Source: Clostridiales bacterium (lineage in GTDB: Bacteria; Bacillota; Clostridia; Lutisporales; Lutisporaceae). From it: a stretch of 11,348 nucleotides of DNA. Location: contig JAAYKT010000305.1 in the NCBI GenBank assembly GCA_012522255.1, forward strand, positions 1 to 11,348, in the 5' to 3' direction. Both the position numbers and the translations under genes were made by a program. Position 1 is the first letter of the stretch. The number at the start of each line of letters is the position of its first letter. The notes under the pieces were generated by a model. The model was not told the DNA's origin. It saw only the letters and a list, made by a program, of their open reading frames with translations, and searched no databases. Below, piece after piece: positions 5,494 through 11,348 of the stretch.

Positions 5494-7311
5494 ATGAAAA
5501 ATGACAAAAATCCAAAAAAACCGCTCATATATTATTACGGAGTAGCTTTGGTTTTGGTATTGCTGCTTAATGCCCTAATCATTCCAAATTTTTTGAAGCA
5601 GCAAATAACTCAGGTGGATTATGGGACATTTTTGGACTTAATTGAAAAAGGCAGAGTAAAAACCGTTGAAATACAAGATTATCAAATTGCCTTTTATGCA
5701 AAGGATGACGCAGGTAAAGAAAATCTCTATATAACCGGTCTTATGAATGATCCGGATTTAACTAACAGGCTGCATAACGCAAAGGTTGAGTTTTCTAAGA
5801 TAATTCCGCGAGAAAACTCTCCCCTTATAAACTTTATAATCAATTGGATATTGCCCATAGGTTTCTTTATCGCAATGGGGCAGATTCTATCCCGGACCAT
5901 GCAAAAAAGAATGGGCGGTATGAACACCATGAGCTTTGGAAAAAGTAACGCAAAAATATATGTAGAAGCCCAAACAGGCAAAACTTTTGCCGATGTTGCT
6001 GGGCAGGATGAAGCAAAAGAAGCCCTTACTGAAATGGTGGATTTTTTGCACAATCCTCTTAAATATAAAGAAATAGGTGCTATAATGCCAAAGGGTGCGT
6101 TGCTTGTAGGACCTCCCGGAACGGGGAAGACTCTTTTAGCTCAAGCCGTTGCAGGAGAATCAAAAGTTCCTTTTTTCTCTATCTCGGGTTCAGAATTTGT
6201 TGAAATGTTTGTCGGTATGGGTGCTGCAAGAGTCAGAGATTTGTTTAAGCAAGCCCAGGAAAAAGCCCCCTGTATCGTTTTTATTGATGAAATTGATGCC
6301 ATCGGAAAATAACGTGGCAATGCAAATTTAGGCGGTAATGATGAAAGAGAACAAACTTTAAATCAGCTTTTGACAGAGATGGACGGTTTCAGCGGTGAAA
6401 AAGGTGTCGTTATATTAGCGGCTACCAATAGACCTGACTCCTTGGATAGGGCGCTGCTTCGTCCCGGACGGTTTGACCGCCGAATTCCCGTGGAACTTCC
6501 CGATTTGGCCGGTCGTATAGCAATACTGAAGGTACACGCAAAAAAGATCAAGATAATGGATGATGTGGATTTTAATGCTTTAGCCAGGGCCACATCAGGG
6601 GCATCCGGGGCAGAACTTGCAAATATAATTAACGAAGGTGCTTTAAGAGCTGTTAAATGTGGTCGCAAAGAAGTAAATCATAATGATTTGGAAGAAGCAA
6701 TCGAAGTTGTTGTTGCAGGTTATAAGCGTAAGGGTGCGGTAATTTCTCCAAAAGAGAAAAAAATTATAGCATATCACGAAATAGGTCATGCTATAGTAGC
6801 TGCGAAACAGGATGACTCGGCTCCTGTGCATAAAATAACAATTATACCCCGCACATCAGGAGCTTTAGGTTACACTATGCAAATAGCAGAAGAAGAAAGC
6901 TTTCTTATGTCTAAGGAAGAGGCATTTAATAAAATTACAACCTTTACAGGGGGAAGGGCTGCAGAAGAGTTGATATTTAACACAAGTACCTCCGGTGCGG
7001 CAAATGATATTGAGCAGGCAACCAAGGTTGCCCGTGCTATGGTTACCCGGCTTGGCATGAGTAAAAATTTCGGTATGATGGCCTTAGAGACTGTCAATAA
7101 TCCCTATCTCAGTGACGAAGCTACGGGGACTTGTTCTTCCGAAACTGCGGCAAAGATTGATGAAGAAGTCCTCTCTATTATAAAAAGTGCCTACGATAAG
7201 GCTATAAATATTTTAAAAGCAAATATTGATAAGTTACATGAAGCCGCAACCTTTTTATTAGAAAAAGAAACCATCTCTGGCGAAGAATTTATGAAAATTT
7301 TAAACAGTTAA
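5494..7311 (+). pseudogene. ftsH: FtsH AAA+ zinc metalloprotease, broken by one in-frame TAA
   Basis: Reading through the stop at 6310-6312 gives 605 codons in a single frame with all the FtsH parts. These are two membrane segments (about 12-32 and 112-132) around an extracytoplasmic domain, Walker A GPPGTGKT (206-213), Walker B IVFIDEID (261-268), the second region of homology NRPDSLDRALLRPGRFDRR, the zinc site HEIGH (428-432) and the third ligand Asp in TSGAANDIEQ (D505). FtsH is a hexameric membrane protease that degrades misfolded membrane and regulatory proteins. The stop replaces the residue after DEIDAIGK, where intact homologues have Lys, Gln or Ser before RG. A single base change (for example from CAA or AAA) explains it. 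The upstream product would be 272 aa with no protease domain. Restart at ATG 6370 has no convincing ribosome binding site and would lack Walker A. The C-terminal half resembles a second, clostridial-type FtsH, so a functional copy may exist elsewhere. A sequencing error is the main alternative. Confidence 0.85.
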
Positions 7312-7343
7312 ATGAAGTGACCCTATGGGTCACTTCATTTATT
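7310..7343. terminator. Bidirectional terminator between ftsH and the relE-type gene
   Basis: A perfect 14-bp stem, AAATGAAGTGACCC (7310-7323) with GGGTCACTTCATTT (7327-7340), closes on a three-base loop. T-rich sequence follows on the plus side. The ftsH stop and the stop of the minus-strand toxin gene both lie within the hairpin, so it serves both convergent transcripts. Confidence 0.8.
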
Positions 7344-7583
7344 GTAGACATCTCCTCGCGTATCAATATGTAATACATTTATAATAAGCATCTCTTTATC
7401 TTTATTAAACACAACCCTAAACTGCCCAATCCTTAATCTATAATCATCTGTAGTACCTTTTAATTTTTTAACATCACCACTTGGAAGCTCATTTATTGCT
7501 TTTAAAATTCTAATTTGAGTATTTTTGCCAAGCTTTTTTAAATATTTTACACATCTGTTCTCATATACTATTTTATATTTCAT
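7335..7583 (-). CDS. RelE/ParE-family toxin
   Basis: An 82 aa protein of the RelE fold: N-terminal YKIVYENRCVKYLKKLGKN, the helix AINELPSGDVKKLKG, then the core strands DDYRLRIGQFRVVF and LHIDTRGDVYNK. The YRLRIGQFRVVF strand and C-terminal RGDVY are the usual signature of the clostridial RelE group. Such toxins are ribosome-dependent mRNA interferases held inactive by the antitoxin. The start overlaps the end of the antitoxin gene by 11 bp, so translation is coupled. The stop is inside the shared terminator hairpin. Confidence 0.85.
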   Translation of the reverse strand: MKYKIVYENRCVKYLKKLGKNTQIRILKAINELPSGDVKKLKGTTDDYRLRIGQFRVVFNKDKEMLIINVLHIDTRGDVYNK

Positions 7584-7827
7584 CTTGATTTATTCCTAAT
7601 TCTTTTAGCAATTCTTCTTGGCTTATGAATTCCCCCGTGGTTTTTATTTTGTCATGATAAGACTGTTCATCATCTGTTATATATTCATGCTCTGATTCAT
7701 TTATTTTTAACCATAATTTTTGATTCTCTTTATATTTTAAAAATTCTGCCATTTCTATAACAGTTCTAATACTTTCCGGTTTTAACTCATTTTTTAAAAC
7801 TTCTTCAATTTTCCTAGCTAATGACAT
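7573..7827 (-). CDS. Antitoxin partner of the RelE-type toxin
   Basis: An 84 aa protein starting MSLARKIEEVLKNEL. It is largely charged and helical, with AEFLKYKENQKLW in the middle and SQEELLKELGINQDEI at the end; the ELLKELGI tail is common in antitoxins encoded with RelE-type toxins. The exact antitoxin family is not clear to me, and no strong HTH or ribbon-helix-helix signature is visible. The ATG at 7827 is chosen over the in-frame ATG at 7845 because GAAGGTG (7834-7840) makes a ribosome binding site for it, whereas 7845 has none. It precedes and overlaps the toxin gene, the normal type II order. Confidence 0.75.
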   Translation of the reverse strand: MSLARKIEEVLKNELKPESIRTVIEMAEFLKYKENQKLWLKINESEHEYITDDEQSYHDKIKTTGEFISQEELLKELGINQDEI

Positions 7828-7857
7828 TGTATTCACCTTCTCCATATTTCTACTTCG

Positions 7858-7866
7858 ATTATATCA
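7858..7866 (-). promoter_or_regulatory. Extended -10 promoter of the toxin-antitoxin operon
   Basis: On the minus strand a perfect TATAAT (7858-7863) is preceded by TG one base upstream (7865-7866), the extended -10 form that needs little -35 sequence. It lies about 30 bases before the antitoxin start. Confidence 0.5.
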
Positions 7867-7909
7867 TTACTTCTCTACCTTTACCACATGACAAGATTTT
7901 TCTTTATCT

Positions 7910-7999
7910 TTATCTTTTATTTAAAAGCACAATAATTACAATAGCGATTGTTACACCGAATATGGTTGCAAGTCCCAAGAATACCCACCTGCTTAACAT
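7910..7999 (-). CDS. 29 aa putative single-span membrane peptide
   Basis: This short ORF is below usual gene-caller limits but has the marks of a real gene. ATG 7999 is preceded by a perfect GGAGGTG ribosome binding site seven bases upstream, and an extended -10 promoter lies 29 bases further up. The peptide starts MLSRWVFLGL, carries one uninterrupted hydrophobic stretch of about 20 residues (TIFGVTIAIVIIVLL) and ends in NKR, so it should insert in the membrane as a single span. It lies divergently from the response regulator gene and upstream of the toxin-antitoxin pair, which has its own promoter. I do not recognise the family. Possibilities are a small membrane regulator linked to the two-component system, a type I toxin-like peptide or an accessory subunit; nothing in the sequence decides. 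Confidence 0.55.
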   Translation of the reverse strand: MLSRWVFLGLATIFGVTIAIVIIVLLNKR

Positions 8000-8027
8000 T
8001 TAAATGCACCTCCAATGCCTTTACTAT

Positions 8028-8036
8028 ATTTTAGCA
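8028..8036 (-). promoter_or_regulatory. Extended -10 promoter for the 29 aa membrane peptide
   Basis: On the minus strand TAAAAT (8028-8033) with TG one base upstream (8035-8036) forms an extended -10. It is 29 bases ahead of the small ORF. The -35 region is weak. Confidence 0.4.
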
Positions 8037-8050
8037 TATCCAAGCTTTTT

Positions 8051-8079
8051 TTGACTAATTATAATTATTTCTTAAGAAT
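8051..8079 (+). promoter_or_regulatory. Candidate promoter of the two-component operon with repeated TTTCTTAA
   Basis: TTGACT (8051-8056) is a five-of-six match to the -35 consensus, and AAGAAT (8074-8079) a four-of-six -10, with a 17-bp spacer. TTTCTTAA occurs at 8068-8075 and again at 8091-8098, 23 bp apart. Direct repeats on one helix face are a common binding arrangement for OmpR-family regulators, so autoregulation is possible. Confidence 0.4.
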
Positions 8080-8155
8080 GCAGATAGTAGTTTCTTAAAA
8101 ACTCTATGTGATTATTACGTATAGAGATATCTCAGAAGCTAAAGGAGTGGATTCC

Positions 8156-8845
8156 ATGTATAACATTTTGGTAGCAGAAGATGAAAAAGATATAGCTGCC
8201 GCCATAGAAATATACTTAAAAAACCAAAACTATAACGTATTCAAGGCTTATGACGGGGAAGAAGCTATAAAATTGTTTGAACGGGAAGAAATACAACTTA
8301 TACTAATGGATATTATGATGCCGAAAATGGACGGTATCCGGGCGACTATAGAAATCAGAAAAACGAGCAATGTACCTATTATCTTCCTATCTGCCAAGTC
8401 AGAAGACACGGATAAGATAATGGGGCTTAATATAGGAGCTGATGACTATATTACAAAACCTTTTAATCCTATGGAGCTCCTTGCAAGAGTTAACTCATGC
8501 CTCCGAAGATATACCAATTATTCTGACAAGATGGATGCGGATAAAGAAAGTATCGTAAAAATCGGAGGGATAGAACTAAACGATAAAAATAAGGAAATTA
8601 CTGTTGACGGTGAACCCATAAAGACCACTCCTTTGGAATACAAGATACTTTACTTTTTTATGAAAAATCCCAATCAAGTATTTTCTATCGAAGAAATATA
8701 TGAAAAGGTATGGCAGGAGCCTGCTTATAACCCGGATACCGTAACGGTACATATCAGGAGAATAAGAGAAAAAATTGAAATAAATCCGAGAGAACCAAAA
8801 TATTTAAAGGTGGTGTGGGGTATTGGATACAAATTTGAAGGATAA
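8156..8845 (+). CDS. OmpR-family response regulator
   Basis: A 229 aa two-component regulator. The receiver domain (residues about 2-118) shows the acidic pocket E8, D9 and E10, phosphoacceptor D52 (LILMDIMMPKMDG), S79 and K101 (TKPF). A linker leads to an OmpR-type winged helix-turn-helix (about 130-227) with TPLEYKILYFF, VFSIEEIYEKVW and the recognition-helix region DTVTVHIRRIREKI, ending GIGYKF. It should bind DNA as a dimer once phosphorylated. ATG 8156 is chosen because GGAG lies eight bases upstream; an in-frame GTG at 8147 is less well served. The sensor kinase gene overlaps its 3' end by 23 bp, so the pair is co-expressed. Signal and targets are unknown; the VanR-like group is the closest I recognise. 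Confidence 0.92.
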   Translation: MYNILVAEDEKDIAAAIEIYLKNQNYNVFKAYDGEEAIKLFEREEIQLILMDIMMPKMDGIRATIEIRKTSNVPIIFLSAKSEDTDKIMGLNIGADDYITKPFNPMELLARVNSCLRRYTNYSDKMDADKESIVKIGGIELNDKNKEITVDGEPIKTTPLEYKILYFFMKNPNQVFSIEEIYEKVWQEPAYNPDTVTVHIRRIREKIEINPREPKYLKVVWGIGYKFEG

Positions 8846-11144
8846 TTCGAAGAATAAAAATATTAACATTAATGAGAACAATGAAACTTCTAATAGCAAT
8901 ACTGTCATTAAGAAAACCGATGATATAACCATGAAAAAAAATATAAATATAAAAACCGAATCCAAAAATATCCTCAATGACAAAAGAAATTTCAATAAAA
9001 TAGAAGAAAAAAATGAAATACCTGAAGTTGATGGTAAATCGGTAGACGATGGAAGCAACATCATAGAAGATTTAAGTCCCTATGAAAACAGTGAACAAGT
9101 AAGGATAGAGGACAATAATAATACTAATAAAAATACTAAAAGAACAAATGGCCTTTCTTCCAAAACATTAGGTATTACTATTCTGATATTAATATTTGCT
9201 GTTATATCAGTAGGGTTATACTCACCGTTAAAAAGCATAATTTTAAAGGAAAGCGACGCAGACAGATATATAGGAAGTTATGACTTTGCATTTTTAATAT
9301 CTGACTTGATAAAGCACATTGATAGAACGGAATTCCAAAACAAACATAGCTACACGGATAGATATAATGACATGATTAATATAAAATATTTTATTAAAAA
9401 TACAGATACGGATAAACATGTTACTAATATACCAGACTTTGGTTATTATACATTGGAAAAGGAAATAAGCGACAGTCGTTTTTATATGAATATGCATATA
9501 GATAAAGAAGGTAACCCGACTATATCACACCTTAAGGCCGTTAATTTTAATAGGTCATCATTTTGGGATAGCTTGAAAAATGACTATATGAATGAAAGAA
9601 ATTTAACCGATGAATCAGCATATCCCGGTGAAATGGACATCCAAATAATTGTGCCGGAAAAAATTAGTAGCAAAAGTGATGTCTTTACCCGAAATATGAA
9701 AAGTTATTATCTCCAATGGAATATAATGCTAATAATTACAATCGGCGGGATTGGGATTCTTATTTTAATTATTACGGCATTTGCAATACCGTATTCAACC
9801 CAAAAAAAAGCAGGGATTGTAAACCTATTTAATAATATGTATCTGGAATTAAAGATACTTCTATGGTTTTGCATCCTCATGCTAAACTTTGGTGTTATAA
9901 ACATTACGAGTCACAATGCCCCCCGCTTTTTCCACTTTGATCTCACTGAAATAATATACGATGCAAATGCATATTTTTATCTGATAGGCATCCCCGTAGC
10001 TTTTACATTATATTATATGATCTATTTAAATGTCTGTTATATAAAATACATCTACTATAATGGTTTCGTCGATGGTTTTATAAAAAATACGATGATAGGA
10101 AAATTGTTTTTTCATTCTGCACAAAAGGTTAAAGGTTTTGTTGAATCTATTATAGATGCAGCTGAAACAAAGGAGCAAATAAAAAAACTTTCAGTATTAC
10201 TTGGTGGTAATTTGCTGATATTGATTGTTATGCCCGCCATTTATCCATTTGGGTGGATGGTTGCCGTCGGATATACAATATTCTTGTTTAATTATTTAAT
10301 GAAAGTTTTAAAAAAGATAAGGCTGCTAAATAAGGCAAGCAGTGATCTATCCCAAGGTAATTTCGAAATAATGTTGCCAGAAGATATGGGTATACTAAGC
10401 CCCTTTGCTTTAAATTTAAATAATATTAAGGATGGATTCAAAATAGCTATTGAAAAAGAAATAAAAAGTCAAGACATGAAAACAGAGCTGATTACAAATG
10501 TATCCCATGATCTTAAAACTCCCTTGACTTCTATCATTACCTATGTGGATCTGCTTAAAAACGAAGATTTAAGCGTAGAAAAAAGAACAGAATATATAGA
10601 TGTAATTGATAAAAAATCCAAAAGGCTAAAAACTCTTATTGATGATCTCTTTGATATCAGCAGAGCAAGCAGCGGTAATATTGAATTGAGTTTGGAAAGT
10701 TTGGATGTGGTAGCCTTACTACGCCAAACATTAGGAGAGTTAGAAGAAAGAATTATCAAAAGCAGCCTGCAATTCAAAATCAATTTACCGGAAAGTAAAA
10801 TAACTTGCCAATTAGATGGTAGAAAAACCTATAGAGTGTTTGAAAACATCATAAGTAATATTCTCAAGTATTCTTTAGAAAACTCAAGGGTTTATATTGA
10901 TGCTGAAGAAAAGGAAAACGATATCAGCTTCATATTCAGAAATATTTCTTCCTATGAAATGAACTTTAATTCAACTGATATAACAGAGCGTTTTATAAGA
11001 GGAGATGAGTCAAGAAATACCGATGGTTCCGGTCTCGGACTGGCTATTTCCAAGAGCCTAATTGAGCTTCAAAAAGGAACTTTAGACATCATCGTGGACG
11101 GGGATTTGTTTAAGTTAATCGCGACGTTCCCCAAATCATTGTAA
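8823..11144 (+). CDS. Multi-span sensor histidine kinase
   Basis: A 773 aa kinase starting at TTG 8823 within the regulator gene, with AAAGGTGG nine bases upstream. Residues 1-115 are an Asn/Lys/Asp/Glu-rich, probably disordered cytoplasmic tail. A membrane segment (about 116-136) leads to an extracytoplasmic domain of about 160 residues; further spans follow near 301-323, 344-362, 383-410 and 457-496. The linker (about 497-550) precedes the dimerisation domain with NVSHDLKTPLT, phosphorylated His 562. The ATPase domain has the N box around ENIISNILKYS (674-684) and the G2 box GSGLGLA (735-741); the usual DxG of the G1 box is replaced by RNIS, as in related clostridial kinases. It should phosphorylate the regulator encoded just upstream. 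The first ATG lies 36 codons downstream, so the real start is somewhat uncertain. Confidence 0.9.
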   Translation: MDTNLKDNSKNKNININENNETSNSNTVIKKTDDITMKKNINIKTESKNILNDKRNFNKIEEKNEIPEVDGKSVDDGSNIIEDLSPYENSEQVRIEDNNNTNKNTKRTNGLSSKTLGITILILIFAVISVGLYSPLKSIILKESDADRYIGSYDFAFLISDLIKHIDRTEFQNKHSYTDRYNDMINIKYFIKNTDTDKHVTNIPDFGYYTLEKEISDSRFYMNMHIDKEGNPTISHLKAVNFNRSSFWDSLKNDYMNERNLTDESAYPGEMDIQIIVPEKISSKSDVFTRNMKSYYLQWNIMLIITIGGIGILILIITAFAIPYSTQKKAGIVNLFNNMYLELKILLWFCILMLNFGVINITSHNAPRFFHFDLTEIIYDANAYFYLIGIPVAFTLYYMIYLNVCYIKYIYYNGFVDGFIKNTMIGKLFFHSAQKVKGFVESIIDAAETKEQIKKLSVLLGGNLLILIVMPAIYPFGWMVAVGYTIFLFNYLMKVLKKIRLLNKASSDLSQGNFEIMLPEDMGILSPFALNLNNIKDGFKIAIEKEIKSQDMKTELITNVSHDLKTPLTSIITYVDLLKNEDLSVEKRTEYIDVIDKKSKRLKTLIDDLFDISRASSGNIELSLESLDVVALLRQTLGELEERIIKSSLQFKINLPESKITCQLDGRKTYRVFENIISNILKYSLENSRVYIDAEEKENDISFIFRNISSYEMNFNSTDITERFIRGDESRNTDGSGLGLAISKSLIELQKGTLDIIVDGDLFKLIATFPKSL

Positions 11145-11185
11145 GGGTGGTCTGTGCAGATTATCAAAATTGGTATGTAGTATAG

Positions 11186-11221
11186 CCGGGAGCTTTTATA
11201 AAAACAGCCCCCGGTTTTATT
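11186..11221 (+). terminator. Intrinsic terminator after the two-component operon
   Basis: CCGGG (11186-11190) pairs with CCCGG (11210-11214), and the stem continues inward through GCT with AGC and an A/T-rich top. TTTTATT follows directly. It lies 42 bases after the kinase stop and separates it from the convergent gene on the minus strand. Confidence 0.8.
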
Positions 11222-11231
11222 ATGAAAATGG

Positions 11232-11348
11232 TTATCTTAATAAGGACTTAATCACTTCGGTGTTTGATTTACCCGTTTTTGGATTGATTAGTTTATTCAC
11301 CTTTTGTACCTTGCCTTCGCTGTTTGTGTAAGTGCCCTCGTTTTCAGA
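11232..11348 (-). CDS. C-terminal end of a NuoG/molybdopterin-oxidoreductase-like protein
   Basis: The last 38 codons of a minus-strand gene that enters from the right edge. The fragment has ENEGTYTNSEGKVQ, then NPKTGKS and EVIKSLLR at the stop. The G-T-x-T-N-x-E-x-x-V-Q block followed by a Pro/Gly turn is typical of NuoG-type and molybdopterin-dependent oxidoreductases, where it lies near the cofactor-binding C-terminal region. In clostridia such proteins often belong to NADH-dependent hydrogenase or dehydrogenase complexes. With so little sequence the assignment is tentative. Confidence 0.5.
   Translation of the reverse strand, partial: SENEGTYTNSEGKVQKVNKLINPKTGKSNTEVIKSLLR

Noticed and set aside
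6370..7311. A separate downstream gene encoding the FtsH C-terminal half
   Set aside because: The ATG is an internal Met of the conserved TEMDGF motif, no convincing ribosome binding site precedes it, and the product would lack Walker A and the membrane anchor.
5494..7311. Programmed stop-codon readthrough or reassignment of TAA in ftsH
   Set aside because: TAA ends several intact genes in this window, and the codon context has no readthrough signal I know; a simple mutation or sequencing error is more likely.
7821..8003. A 60-codon plus-strand ORF between the antitoxin and the response regulator
   Set aside because: It has no ribosome binding site and is antisense to the better-supported 29 aa membrane peptide ORF and to the antitoxin promoter.

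Overview
The window looks like chromosomal DNA from an AT-rich, endospore-forming, anaerobic Firmicute (class Clostridia). The evidence is the low GC content, strong GGAGG-type ribosome binding sites, a SleL/YaaH-type spore cortex enzyme, a clostridial-style FtsH paralogue and a multi-membrane-span sensor kinase of the clostridial VanS-like kind. I cannot name the species.

Layout. (1) 1-598, minus: 5' part of an M24-family Xaa-Pro peptidase gene, with a promoter about 190 bases upstream and a repeat-rich, possibly structured leader between. (2) 936-3393: a compact Type II restriction-modification island. On the plus strand, a 74-79 aa controller (C) protein is translationally coupled to a MjaI-like endonuclease that starts at TTG. 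On the minus strand and convergent, a second small HTH gene precedes an N4-cytosine-type methyltransferase whose C-terminus resembles a catalytically dead staphylococcal-nuclease fold. Upstream of the C gene are two C-box-like half-sites 15 bp apart. (3) 3468-5372: a SleL-like spore cortex glucosaminidase gene bracketed by two 279-bp copies, in the same orientation, of a short repeat element. The element has 14-bp terminal inverted repeats and a long internal hairpin that is better conserved than its apical loop and shows one compensatory G-C to C-G swap. (4) 5494-7311: an ftsH gene interrupted by one in-frame TAA between Walker B and the second region of homology. (5) 7335-7827, minus: a RelE-type toxin with its antitoxin. 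Further upstream lies an overlooked 29-codon membrane-peptide ORF (7910-7999) with an excellent ribosome binding site. (6) 8156-11144: an OmpR-family response regulator overlapping a 773 aa sensor histidine kinase, closed by a terminator. (7) 11232-11348, minus: the last 38 codons of a probable NuoG/molybdopterin-oxidoreductase-like protein.

How the parts work together. The controller and its operator should delay endonuclease expression until methylation is established; the second HTH protein may do something similar for the methylase, but that is inference. The two-component genes form one coupled unit. The SleL gene, the repeats, the broken ftsH, the toxin-antitoxin pair and the R-M island together suggest an accessory, rearrangement-prone stretch between core genes. 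The most unusual items are the paired structured repeats, the methylase fused to a degenerate nuclease fold, and the 29 aa membrane peptide.
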